Below, piece by piece: positions 1 to 11,338 of a stretch of DNA of 64,000 nt. Every line of letters begins with the position of its first letter. The first letter of the stretch is position 1. Under the pieces are notes generated by a model. The model was not told the DNA's origin. It made no database searches and saw only the letters and a program-made list of their open reading frames with translations. A program made the position numbers and the translations under genes. The DNA is taken from assembly GCA_004369045.1 (NCBI GenBank), contig ML213504.1:1598894-1662893 (forward strand). The letters run 5' to 3'. The stretch is from Heliocybe sulcata. Lineage: Eukaryota > Basidiomycota > Agaricomycetes > Gloeophyllales > Gloeophyllaceae.

Positions 1-1396
1 CTGGCAGCGTCCGAGATTCAGTCAAACCGCAGGGTCCCTCCTGCCCAACAAGGCTGCCCTTTAATACCCACCGCCGTGGCACAACTCAAGTGCACTTGTG
101 AGTTTTGTTGACTTGTCTCAGCCTCGTGGGCGTCCCCTGGAGCGGCGCATATGATTTCCGAGGCAGAGCGCAGCAGGGGGCGGTGGCACTGCCTCCCATG
201 CACATAACACCGGTCCGAATATGTCCTCATTGCTCTCCCTTTCGACCTGCTGCTATTAAGGGCCCCATGAACAATCCACCCTGTTCCTCATCGATAATAA
301 TAACAGTCCGAGTAACACCTTTTGTAAACGCCTCCGATGGTCAGAGACTCGCCGCCCCAGATTAATTGCTTCCGGTTCGTCAAACTCTCTTATTGAACTC
401 TGTTGCATTGCGATTAACAACAGAAAGCCTCGCGTCGCTATCATATCGCACGGCCCCATGGTGCGATTAGCCTTGTCGCCACGAATTGGACAATCTCTTT
501 GTTGTCTTCTGGCCAACGCTTCAGGGCCGACGATTAACCAGTTGTCGATCACACGGACCCTTCATATCCGAGTGCTATGCTGTTACTCCTCCGCTCCGAG
601 CCTTCCTGCCGTCCGCTGCTGGGATTACTTTGGCAAGTCGCCCTAAGATAATAGCATCAGCTGGTGTTCTGCGCTAACGCTTTAGGACTGCAGTCGCCGT
701 GCTTCTGCAGCTATCTTCCAGGCGATCCCGCACATCCCCGAAAGCACACTTCGGCGAACAAGTTATCCTCCCAGTGCTCCTTCTGCTTCCTTCTGACAGA
801 CCTTCTCCCAAGCGCACGCCCACTTGGCTTCCTCCTCTTGGCCAAATTCCTGGAAGGATCGCGAATAAGAATTCCGATATCAAAATTCATCGATTTGGGC
901 ATGGTAGCCGGACGTTCATGGGAGTTCCTGTGCCGGCCGCTTCTCATACGTCTGTCCAACGGCATCGGGATGAAGCACAGCAGCGAAGGGTCGTGGGCTG
1001 CTTTCGTAAAAGGATGTAGCAGTAACTCGGGAAATCCGGTGTAGACACACTTGACGTACACACCGTACCGCCATGTGGGAGTCGAGTTGCGTCGCCTGCG
1101 AATCGAATAAGGGCTGCGGAGTACTAAAATGACCACTTTGTCTTCGTAGCTCAGTACATGTATTCTATTTTCCGTGCTCGCAACATGTTCCATTTACTCT
1201 GACATGAAACGCGAGTGGCCTGGCAGCCTTCCAAGTCTGAAGCTGAAGGCACATCAAACGCAGTGCACCGCCACATCCCGCATTTGGCGGCGTTAACCGG
1301 GCCACGTGATTACGCGCGTCATTTTGGGCACGGTCACGGCCTTTTCTCTGGCCTTCATCGCATTCACTTCACATTTGGCTGCCAAATACCCAGACC
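1..1396. other. Non-genic left flank
   Basis: Several open frames overlap here on both strands (the longest, 160 codons, is on the minus strand at 711-1193). None has a recognisable domain, plausible splice signals or low-complexity coding character. No terminal repeats, LTR or transposase remains were seen. The last few hundred bases before 1397 presumably hold the Pab2 promoter. Confidence 0.5.
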
Positions 1397-2326
1397 ATGG
1401 CCGACTATGCAGCCGCCGAACCGGAAGAAAATGGTGACCAGATAATTAACGACGATGAGGAAGCCGAGAACAAGGTACGTCTCGCTTGTCCGTGACAATA
1501 ATCAACTTGCCAGGGTAGAATGGAACTGAAGGCGGCTTGGTGGCATTTCGTTACAGGAAATACAACTTATGAAGCAGCGGGTGGAGGAGATGGAGAGGGA
1601 GGCGAAAAAGCTGCGAGAGCTTCAAGCAGCGGCGGAGAAGGCGGCAGCGGGCTCGGAGGGCGAAGGTGGTGAAGGTGTCCCAATGGAGACAGAGGAAGAC
1701 AAGGCCGCTGCCGACAGCAGGAGTGTCTATGTGGGCAATGTGAGTTTAAAATTTTATGCTAGGCAAAGACATCTCTCATACAATGCTGACTGCTCTTCTG
1801 CGCCTGTCAACCTGATGTTCGATCAGGTTGATTATGGATCAACACCCGAAGAAATTCAACAACATTTCCAAGCATGTGGGCCCATTAATCGTGTCACCAT
1901 CATCTGCGACAAATTTACTGGCCATCCCAAAGGGTCAGTCCTAAGCTCGACTTTGCATTGCTACTTTATCCTTAAACGACGAAACACGACGCAGGTATGC
2001 ATACGTGGAGTTTGGGGAGCCTGAGCATGTGGACTCTGCATTAGCATTGGACAACTCTCTCTTTCGAGGTCGCTTGATTAAGGTACGTCGTTCATTTGCC
2101 TGTCCGTCGGGATCGGGTCTGACATGGATCTCCGTAGGTGACCGCAAAACGGACAAACATCCCCGGTTTCAGTCGCGGTCGAGGCAGAGGATACAGAGGC
2201 GGTTACAGGGGTGGATTCCGTGGCTACAGCCCGTATGGAAGGCCGCGTGGGAGGTGAGTCTTGCAAGCCAGGCCTTTTTCTCGTTGTCTAATTCACGATG
2301 GCAGGGGAAGAGGCCGAGGTTTCTAG
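1397..2326 (+). CDS. pab2: Nuclear polyadenylate-binding protein 2 (Pab2/PABPN1-like)
   Basis: This nuclear RNA-binding protein binds poly(A) tails during 3' end formation and links to exosome turnover in fission yeast (family knowledge). Six exons join cleanly: 1397-1474, 1557-1739, 1827-1933, 1995-2082, 2138-2253 and 2305-2326, every intron GT-AG. In order the protein has an acidic N-terminus, a short coiled coil ([17 protein letters not shown]), one RRM (RNP2 SVYVGN; RNP1 GYAYVEF, split by an intron) and an RG/RGG-rich tail ending GRGRGF. That order and the size of about 170 residues match the PABPN1/Pab2 family. The next gene downstream, bL19m, is convergent. Confidence 0.93.
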
Positions 2327-2840
2327 CTGCCGGCAATGGACTCCTGCTTTCTTGTATCGTTTCCGCGTCGCTTGTAATTCCTCCCGCCTGGCGTCTGTCT
2401 CTGATTACTTCGTATCTTACTTTGTGGGATACTTTCAAAACCTGGACAATGGCGGCAACACCAGGCCCCAGGATATCCATTATATGTTGTCTAATCTGTT
2501 GCCTCTTCCTGCGCGACTGCTCGATCATGATCAAACTGCATTACGTGCTCTCGCGTTATGGGTACACTATTGGCGCTCACACCGCGAGTGCTGCGGTGGC
2601 GCGAGCAGGGTCGGGCCATCCCTCTCGCCACGCCCTCCTCCGTCGAGTTAAACATAGAACATTACCCCGTGTCCTTGTGTTAACTCCGCATCCGACAAGT
2701 ACTGTAGCCTCCGGTTCCCCCAGGAGATTGCCAATCCCCGACTAGAACGCTCATCCAGAGCGGTACGTGTACACGCTGACGCGCTGACCGAGGTTAGGAA
2801 CGAAGATTTGGCGAGAGCAATTGATGATGCGGCATACCTT
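2327..2840. other. Intergenic stretch between convergent Pab2 and bL19m genes
   Basis: This must hold both 3' untranslated regions and the terminators. The open frames crossing it are shadows or chance. I see no further gene. Confidence 0.5.
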
Positions 2841-3386
2841 TCACCCCTTGACACCTCCGGCAATAGCAGTCATCTTGAGCGGCGAATGCCTGAGGTAGAA
2901 CAACTTCGCCCTGCGCGCACGCCTGCCCGCCCTGCCTCCACCACCGCCCGACTTCTTCAAGATTTTGATCTCCTTCAAATGAGGAGAATTGGCGAAAAAC
3001 TGCATTTCCACGCCAGTCCTCTGGACGATATTGCGCACGACGAAAGACGTGTCGGGTCCGCGTCTGCGTATTGAGAGTACCACGCCGGAAAAGGTGTTTG
3101 GTGCATGTGCAGTGATGACGGTCACGACGGTGCCGGGTAGTAGACGGTCTGGATGGCGTTTTGAGAAGAGCGTTTCCATCCATTGTCGTTTCTCCGGGGG
3201 CGGGAGCGCAGTCTGGAGGAAGGGCATTAAGCCTTTGCCCTTCTGCAGAGATTCCAAGGGTATCGACTGAGGGATTGCCGTAGCCGGACGAATAATGACG
3301 TTCTTAGAAAACGGATATGCTGCCGCTGTTGTCGACGCGGCCGTCGACATCGACCGCGCCAGAGCCCGAAGGCGACCGGTGAACAT
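2841..3386 (-). CDS. img1: Mitochondrial large-subunit ribosomal protein bL19m (Img1-like)
   Basis: A structural protein of the mitochondrial large ribosomal subunit. The single exon gives about 181 residues. The first ~25 residues (MFTGRLRALARSMSTAAS) are basic and Ser/Ala-rich, as expected of a matrix-targeting sequence. The bL19 core follows: LLPGTVVTV, then FSGVVLSIRRRGPD, FVVRNIVQRTGVE and the C-terminal RRAKLFYLR. I chose the Met at 3386 because it begins the targeting peptide. The frame stays open further upstream, but that would run into the divergent gene. It is head-to-head with the I-BAR gene, 163 bases apart. Confidence 0.92.
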   Translation of the reverse strand: MFTGRLRALARSMSTAASTTAAAYPFSKNVIIRPATAIPQSIPLESLQKGKGLMPFLQTALPPPEKRQWMETLFSKRHPDRLLPGTVVTVITAHAPNTFSGVVLSIRRRGPDTSFVVRNIVQRTGVEMQFFANSPHLKEIKILKKSGGGGGRAGRRARRAKLFYLRHSPLKMTAIAGGVKG

Positions 3387-3549
3387 AGGTGATGGAATGC
3401 AGTGAACGTACAATGTTTCGCCAAATGAACGCCCGGTCTTTGCCGACGGATCGTAGCCCACGTGGGATGGTACCGCTTCGGCTGCGCTTCTTGAGGCAAG
3501 GCACAAGCGGTATCTCTCTGTCCGTCTGCCTCTCCCTGTCTGCGCAAAC

Positions 3550-5289
3550 ATGCCTGGGCCTCGTTCCCTACGGTCCCTCGCCATATCCACTGATACAAAG
3601 CGCAATGCCTCCAGAGGACCTCCTTCTCCTACCTTCTCCGATGCGACGAACGCTTCCGCCATGAACTTCGGAGTAGATGGGCCAGAGAAGATCATTACGA
3701 GGACGAACCTCAGGGCAAGTATCCAGGCATATGAAAACGTAAGTCTGCTTCCATGTCGTGCTAGTCACTTCATTAACAATTCTCCCCTATATCTCGTTAA
3801 TTAGCTCATGAATACGTGCGCTAACTATCGGTCGGCACTCCTGACAATGGCTGGCGCAACAGCGGCATTTGCAGACGCAATGGAGTCATGTGCTGCGTAT
3901 GTAGTCACGTCTCTCATACTATGCGACCACTCATGTCATTTATCTAGACTAAAGGGGCCCAGGTATGAAGCGGGCACTAGATTTCAGGCTGCGTCGGGAT
4001 TGCATCACCTTGTAGCTAATCACTGGCATGTCTTGGTATGTACAACCGACCACTACTCCCAAGGCTCCTAGAATTCAATGGAAGCGGGGGATAGGCTGGC
4101 ACGATCGGCGAAAAGTTTGAAAGGCCCCTACGCCAACACCTGGAAGATTATCGGAATGTCGTTGCAGTGAGTAACATCCGTCTTACTCGGGAACTACTCA
4201 CAGACAGAATCTCTCGAAGGAACGCTCAGCTTCGTATGAGAAAGTCCTTCATGAAAAGAGCAGGATCATCCGAGATACGGAGATGTCCAACATGAATAAG
4301 AAGGGAAGAAGTGCGTATCGTCTGTGCAGCGTGTTTTCCCGCTGGATTAATTCTCGCCCAAGATCTTCAGTCCTTCAGGGAAGCCCTGACTGTTCTCCAG
4401 AGACAAGTGGACGAGCTGGACGAATTGAAAGCCCAGCATTACCAAGAAGTCATGGAGCACGAAGAAGAGGTTTGGGATGTTGTGCAAGGGAAAATTTCCG
4501 TAGTCGTGCGCACCACGATGGATGTGTTCGACAAATTCACGTCAAAAGCGTATGTGGAATCCGCGCACTCTGCATGACCACACGCTCAGGGCCGTTCATA
4601 GATCTGACCCAGTCATCGAACCCATGCTACAATCAGTACCGGATCCATTTGACTCCTACGGCCCACCAGCCGCCGAGGATCAAATTTTCAGTATATTGCC
4701 ACCCCTGTCAATACTGACAACCGCACCTCCGTCGGCATCGCCAAGTCCCATGATGACAACACCAGATATTGACCATGGCATGCCCACGCCATCGACATCC
4801 TGGACACATAACGGGGGCATGTACGGCGCCACAGCTGCCCCGTGGGGAGACTACACCTCGCCTGCATCACCGCCGTCCTCGCCGCCACGCTCAGTATCTC
4901 CGCCATCTGCCATACCTAGACGACAGTCATATCCGTTTGTCAATTCACCTGGTCATCATCCACGGAGATCGGAGGGATCAAAATTGCGCTCGGTGCTCTC
5001 AGCCGTTGAAGAGTCGTCTCATCGTAACGGAGCGAGCGAGTCGTCTGATCGTTCGGACGATTCGGAGAAGACAGCGACGTCGACGAGTCTTGACAAGGAG
5101 CGAGAGCGAGACGGTGCATGGGGGCAGTATGCCTTCGAGCAGCCGCCATCGAATCAAATCACGAGCAATGACCTTACGCCTCGGAATTCTTCCTTCTTCC
5201 CCACCCCTTCTTCTCCGACACAAGACATACCTCCTGACCGCAGCCCGACGCCGCGCCTCGAGGACCACGGTAGGATAGCTGTATCATAG
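3550..5289 (+). CDS. I-BAR/IMD-like membrane-curvature protein (Ivy1-like)
   Basis: Seven exons (3550-3738, 3805-3896, 3948-4035, 4095-4166, 4208-4310, 4363-4549, 4602-5289) join in frame into about 472 residues. The first ~230 residues are a helical, coiled-coil BAR-type domain: NLRASIQAYENLMNTCANYR near the start, then FERPLRQHLEDYRNVVA, and a last helix rich in Glu (ELKAQHYQEVMEHEEEVWDVV). The C-terminal half is a disordered Ser/Pro-rich tail. I infer a peripheral membrane protein that binds phosphoinositides. The Ivy1 comparison (vacuolar, binds Ypt7 and Vps33 in yeast) is from family knowledge and is tentative. At exon 5 I used the second acceptor (ending at 4207), because the nearer one puts a stop in frame. 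Confidence 0.75.
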
Positions 5290-5433
5290 TCACGTTCATC
5301 GTTGTATCGCTCTTCCGCATTACTCCGGACGCTTGAACTTATAGGCCTTCTGGCTCCTCATGTTGCGTGTTGTTGTTGCTTCCTAGGATCTATTTTCATT
5401 CACTCCATTGTAGCCCGATTCGACAGTTACCAG

Positions 5434-8263
5434 TTACCGCGGCTGTATACCATACTGATAAAGTACACTCTTGGGCACAGGCGCAGGGCTCTTGAAGAGC
5501 ATGTCCGTCCCAGACCCCCTCTTCGGGAAGGCAATGACATCCCGGATAGATTGCGTCTTGCAGAGAATAGCCATCAGCCTATCGAAGCCTAGACGAGGGG
5601 CCGATAACGATCAGTGTGGGCAGTCCGAGCTAGCAGCGGAAGGTTGACATGCCTAATGCCATACCACCGTGGGGTGGAGCGCCGCACTTGAGTGCATGCA
5701 GCAAGTGATCAAACGATGCTTGCTCAGTACTGTCCAGCTGAACACGTTCGCAGCCACCATGAGGGACGCCGGCGCATCGATAAGGACAAGCTAGAACTTA
5801 CCTGGAGGATGTCGGAGAAGATGTATTCTTGCATGGCTGGGTCGTGGACTCGGACTGAGCCGCCGCCAATCTCTACTCCGTTGAGAACCAGGTCATAGTG
5901 CTGCCCGCGAACCTACCCGAGGGAATGGCGACCGTTTATATGAAAGACACCGGTATATCCAAGCGACAACTCACCGTTGCAATCTGGCCCGCGTACATTG
6001 CGGGGACGTCTTGCCACATCGGAGCCGTGAACGGGTGATGTGAGCTGCTCCAGCGTCCGTGAGCTAGAAACTCCTTGTCTTCATCCGCCCGAGTGAATAG
6101 CGGGAATTCGGTAACCCATAAGAAGTGAGGTTCGCTCGTCGGGGTATATTCACCTGTAAGAGAGAGCATGCGCATCAAAATGCGCGTGCCTCGCGACGAG
6201 GGACAGAGCTCCTGACCTCGCTCTCTCGCCAGCTCTGCGATGGCAAGGCGTATTCGTCCCAAGGCCGTGGAACCGCCCTGCCATGGCAGACCATATTAAA
6301 CTGACGCTTAAGGTTGCACAGGAGGAAAAGACATGCCTCGGCTGCTCTACGTCTGCGGGATAGCCACATTACATCACCGACACGGGGCCGGAGCGCGTCG
6401 TTGACGACGCTATCTTGATCCGTTACCGCAGACTGCAGCCCGCTCATGATTTTGCTACCGGACAGCCACGATGAGACGTTGTCTTCCTTGATCAGAATCC
6501 GTTCCTACAGAGAATTAAGTAAGAATTGAAGGTTGCTGGCCAGTCACAGGTCACAACTGATAGCGGGCTACGCACGATTATCGCTTTATGGCTGTTGTCG
6601 AAGTCGAGTTTTCGCGCAGCAGCTGAGAAAGGTGAGCCTTCCCCGCCTCTTGCCACCAGACATTCCACGATGTCCCCTTCACTTTCTAGATAGCTGCGGG
6701 AGGGTTCTGGGAATAGATGGCTGATGTCTGAAATCTAGCCTATCGTTAATAGATGGGTGGCCCCTGAATTGCTGGGCCTCTAACCTCCAGTCCGAATCGC
6801 AAGTCTGGTTTGTCTGACCCGAACTAGAGATAATATACTCCAAGTGAGAACGGTTGATAAGATTGCAGGTAATCTACTTACACGAGACATGGCTTCATGA
6901 TAAGTCATAACCCTAAATCTATCTGGCAGTACGATTCCTTCAACTTCCTGCCAGATTTTCTTCGCCATCTTTTCGGCCACATCACGGACTTCATGGCCGC
7001 CTATTCGCCAGGGATCGCTCGGATCCTGGTTCTTCTGTCCCCAGGAAACGAAGGCCATCTCCAGATCAATCTGCGTGAACTCGGGCTGCCTATCCTTCCG
7101 CCCATCCTCGTCTCGGAAGCATTTTGCTATCTGGTAGTACCTATCTACTCCTCCAGAGCAGATCAATAGCTGTTTTGGTTGTTGAGGAGACTGTGTGAGA
7201 GCGTAGAACTGCGGTTCCTGCACGTCGCCACTCGACGTGGGCAACCGAGTCGGCACCAGGAATTCTCGAGCACCCTCCGGCGTGGACTTGAGCAGTATGG
7301 GGGTCTCTACTTCGGTAAAGTCTAAAAAGACAACAGCGAATGAGAGGGATCTACGGTGAACGGCGGAGATGCCGACTATATTACCGTACCTTCCTCATGT
7401 AAGACGCTCCGCACTATGTGCGCGACGCGGCTCCTTTTCTTGAGATTACTCGACAAGACAGGCCGTCGGAGATCAAGGTACCTATATCGAGCCCTGAGAT
7501 CGTCATTCGCCTGCATAAATAGTCAGTTGATTAGGCCGTAGCCGAGCGGATCTATGCGGACCAGATATTTCGCCTCCGAGGGCCTGAATGGGAGGTCCTG
7601 GGTGGCCTGGTTCAATAGGAGGAACCTGTCCACAATGACTTCTACCTGTCCAGTCGGTTCCTAGTTACGCCTTCAAGTGGTGTCCGAGCAAGATAATCGG
7701 TTGGGTAAGCCCTACAGGTCGCCGTGACTTCTCCGGTCTCAATTGGACCTGGCCTTCAATGAGCACAATTGATTCCGGCGACACATTGGATAAGCTGTTG
7801 AACACGTCGTCTGACGAGTGCGCCTGAGAGACGAGTAACTGTGTTGTACCATGAGAGTCCCTGATAGGCACGAACAGAACATTTTTGACTAGACTATTGC
7901 TCTGGTCTTCAGCTTGGCTGTCACAAGGCGCGAGTAGCAGATTATTACCGCCCGGGCTGTGCCCAACCAGATAGAACGACACGGGTCCCCGCGTCTTCTG
8001 ACGTCAAGGAACCGCACGTATGCGTCCTCTTCGGAAACGGGGCTGAGACATAGGGCTGTTGAGTTAGTGCCGAGCGCCACGAGGAAGGGGTATATACCAG
8101 AATGCGCAAGCCCACGTAAGGCTCTGAAATGAGGCGAACCCGAATAGATGCCTGGAATAATGTGATTCGACCGCAGAGCCACAGAGCGTGTCGTAATGCG
8201 AGAGAGCGGTGACTTGCAGCAGACAGCGCGCGGGAGGAGAGTCCTAGGAGCCCATCCTGACAT
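5434..8263 (-). CDS. msd1: Mitochondrial aspartyl-tRNA synthetase
   Basis: Class II synthetase that charges tRNA-Asp in mitochondria. It is multi-exon. The N-terminus ([20 protein letters not shown]) is a basic targeting peptide whose exon joins at about 8090 to the OB-fold start RTHTCGSL. Next come [47 protein letters not shown], motif 2 [17 protein letters not shown] (about 7078-7140), [11 protein letters not shown], the bacterial-type insertion, EFPLF with [16 protein letters not shown](V)R and motif 3 [10 protein letters not shown]. It ends [10 protein letters not shown]. The RDSHGT and insertion signatures mark the bacterial/mitochondrial type rather than the cytosolic enzyme. One intron (5589-5652) has a GC donor. 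It is head-to-head with the F-box gene. Confidence 0.93.
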
Positions 8264-8687
8264 GTCGGAGACTTGAACCTGCGAAGATGCAGGACCCAAG
8301 GAAGAGGTAGCAGGGCCACGTGGTCTAGGTTGCCACGTGAATCAAGATCTATGTCCGATGACTTATGTAAGCGTCTATTGCCCGATATGGGTGGTTCCCA
8401 GCTGTAACGTTTTGTGAGTCGGAGACGGGCTTTATTTCTGTTGCCAGTGGGTGTCCCAGGCAGCCTCATGCTGTGTCCCAGCGCTGGCCCTTCATAACCA
8501 GGCCTTGGCTCCTCTCGTCATGTCCTATTTATCCGCTGCATCGGCTTCCCTTCGCGTCCTTTCCTAAGCTTTCGTTCCAGGGCCTTCACACGTCTAATTG
8601 CCTGCTTTCTAGGCCGGTGATCTCCCATAAATACTTCCGGGCTCATCATTCAGAATAAAAGCCGCACTCGTCCTCTCTGTGCCTCCA
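8264..8687. promoter_or_regulatory. Shared upstream region of AspRS and F-box genes
   Basis: This divergent spacer should contain both promoters. Pyrimidine-rich tracts lie just before the F-box start. No specific operator-like site was identified. Confidence 0.4.
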
Positions 8688-9750
8688 ATGTCTCTGTCGA
8701 CTCTCCCCCCCGAGCTATTAGATGGCGTATGCCAAAGCCTCGCTACCCAGGACCTCGTCGCGCTCTCGCGAACGTCCTCCACCTTCTACCCAGTGGCACA
8801 GCGGCTGCTGTACCGCCACATTCACGCATCCAGTCATGCTCGGAATCTATCAGTAGTCGTGACCCTGGCGAAGAGGTTGGACCTTGCATCTTGTGTCCAA
8901 TCCTTCTCGCTGGTCGTTGATGACGCCTCCCCCCCTGTATTCCCTTCATTCTACCGGCTACTTCGAAAGTCCCTGGCGGCAATGCAGGCGCTGAAGACCC
9001 TGAGCCTATTCATCCCCCCTTCGATGAGCTGGGTGCTAGACTCTGGCGCTGTTCGGGCAGACCCATGCTACCAGCGTCTGGAACAATTCGCTTGCTCGTT
9101 CCCCTTTGATTCCGACGTTACCACTTTCCTCGGCCGCACGCCTGCTCTTCTCGAGCTCGAAGTCGACTCCATGCCGAGTCTCACCCCCTCTCCGATTCCG
9201 ACCCTGCCCTCGATCTCCATCCCACATCTCGCCCAGTTCATCGGTTCGTCCGAGCAAGCCGCAGCGGTTGTGCCCGGACGCCCGGTGGAAAGCGTTCATC
9301 TATACGGCGGTGACTTAACGGAGGATGTCATGTGCAGTCTGAGTCAATCTGTCGCACCCGTAATAGCACTGGGCGCGAACACTACCATGTCGCCGATATC
9401 CTTCCTCGAGTCCGTGACACGGCATCTACCTTCCATTGCATTCCTCCGAGTAACGGCGGAAAACATAGATTCTGTTCTCCCAAATGCTGTAAGTCAACTC
9501 TCCATTTCGGTGTTCCCACGGGTGCTAACGCCCGTTCCGATAGGAATGGTACCAGCAGATCGCAAACAAACTCGATAGGTTGCCCAACCTGTCAGCCTTT
9601 GAGCTGTCGGGCATCCACTGGGGCTCGTTGAAGCCCCAGGACCAAAAACAGCGCGTCTGGCAGGCCAGGCCGCTGAGCCCGCTCGGTTTCGCGGCTGACC
9701 GTGAGGAAGACTTGGACATGATGGAGCCGGGAGACTTCATGTCGAATTAG
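8688..9750 (+). CDS. F-box protein
   Basis: Two exons (8688-9488 and 9544-9750) give about 335 residues. Residues ~1-45 form an F-box (LSTLPPELLDGVCQSLATQDLVALSRTS, with the usual LP..LL.....L...DL..L spacing), so it is probably a substrate adaptor of an SCF ubiquitin ligase. The rest is a weakly conserved leucine-rich region of the kind found in the large basidiomycete F-box families; the substrate cannot be read from sequence. The frame could begin at GTG 8679, but the first ATG is 8688. The C-terminal exon carries WYQQIANKLDRLPNLSAFEL, consistent with a final LRR-like unit. Confidence 0.85.
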
Positions 9751-9887
9751 AAGGGTAGGCCGATGGCCTCACGGGATTCTTGTCATCAATATGCTCATAA
9801 TCGTATATTTGGGACTAATACACTTTATACACATAGAGTACCACGTATATATTTATGCTTTGACCCTGTAGCTACAAGACATTCTGT

Positions 9888-10968
9888 TTAATGTAATTCG
9901 TCGATAGCTTTCTCGATGAATGTAGACGCATCGAACCGGCTTAGCCATTCTCCATCAGTGGTGGGGTCGTAGTGAGTCAGTTGGGTAGCTTCCCCACCAA
10001 CGAGTCGTGCAGCCACGCCGACGTACCGGGTCGTCTCCTGGTTGAGGTCGAAGACCACAAATTCCCATCCTTTGGGAACGACACCATCAACGGTTAGTAC
10101 GTTGTCTGGGACATTGTACTCCACGCGTCTGAACTCAAACCCCAGACCGAGACCCAGGGCCTTCGTGTAGGCTTCTTTCATCGTCCATAGCAAATAGAAT
10201 CGGCGCAGCGCTTCCTGTGGGTCGATCCCAGGGGAAAGCAGGAGGCGATGCTCCAGGCTTGTTAGCTAACCGGCCCAGCGGACGGGAAGTGTGATGGGAA
10301 CAGCGAATGAATAGAAAAGCAGCCCCAACCTGAGAATGCGGTGATTCAAGAAGACTGGCACGACGCACTTGATCACCGACGGTGTGGACAAACCCGCGGA
10401 AGGTGTCCCTCGGTGGTAACTTCACTTCCATCACGTCCACTCCGATTCGGTAGGCGGGAGGGTCGCAGCGGCCCTCTGCGAAGGCCATCACGACCATGCC
10501 ACTGTCGTGGGACACATTGAATCCGATGGGAGGATCTATGCCAGAACTTGTCTAGAGGAGACAGGGCGGCGCAGCTTGTGACCTTTAGAATCTCGGGAAC
10601 AGAAAACATTGGTAAAGCACTCGCGATGTATGGTTTCCCTGCCTCCGTTGCACCAAATTTCATCAGTTCTGGGCGAACACCGCGCTCCCTTAGGAGCATG
10701 CGCGGTAGTAACCGTCCTATTAGACATCCTGTACAGAGTTGGGGTCACAAGGCCAGCACAGAAGTGTCAAGACTCACGGCAGGCATCCTCACGGCGGTAG
10801 AACCTTTGAATCCGGCTTCGGGATTCGGGGTCGACGAGTGGCAGGGCCCGCTGATAGAGCTAACCAGACAAGTGGCACTAAGAACATCCGTATTATAGCA
10901 TTGGCCAAGGCGAGACTCACATCCTCGGTGATAGAAGAGGGCTGGTAGGAGATCGCCCAGACCTGCAT
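9888..10968 (-). CDS. lys5: 4'-phosphopantetheinyl transferase (Lys5/Sfp type)
   Basis: This enzyme moves the phosphopantetheine arm of CoA to carrier proteins, such as the alpha-aminoadipate reductase of lysine synthesis and, in many fungi, PKS and NRPS carriers. It is multi-exon. The start is MQVWAISYQPSS at 10968, the Met directly before the conserved VWAI. Visible family motifs, in order, are RFYRREDA, LLRERG, FGATEAGKPYI, PPIGFNVSHDSGMVVMAF (P2), YRIGVDVMEV (P3, Mg-binding G-x-D) and the P4 motif LLWTMKEAYTKALGLGL (W..KEA..K..G.G). It ends at 9888. No PKS or NRPS gene lies in the window, so it looks like the housekeeping enzyme. Confidence 0.92.
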
Positions 10969-11338
10969 GAATGCGAAAGCCTGTTAAGCTTTTCAAGCTG
11001 AATTCAATTGTAGGGTCGGCACGCGAGCGTTGAGGATCAAGATTCAGGACAAGGGTGATGTTATAGATAGCATAATGGAGGCCTAGGACGTCGAAGTGGG
11101 CCAATGCAGTGCGAATTGATGCAGACCGACATTACTGCAGACTCAGTGGGGCATCTTTGTAATATTTTGATCTTCTATATGCATTGCACTGCGTCGCCGA
11201 ATCCGAGTGGAGGTGGAAATCTCCGCTGAAAGAAGCTCGGGGCTAAGACTAAGCTTGGAGGTCGCCGCTTCACCTGGGTCTGACCGTCATAGTCTCGAGC
11301 CACTCACATTAATCATCCTCAAGGCTCAATATTCAATA
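10969..11338. promoter_or_regulatory. Divergent spacer between PPTase and PfkB-kinase genes
   Basis: About 370 bases between the two start codons, presumably holding both promoters. Nothing else was recognised. Confidence 0.35.

Noticed and set aside
8679-8687. Start of the F-box gene at GTG
   Set aside because: Nuclear fungal genes rarely use GTG, and an ATG follows three codons later.
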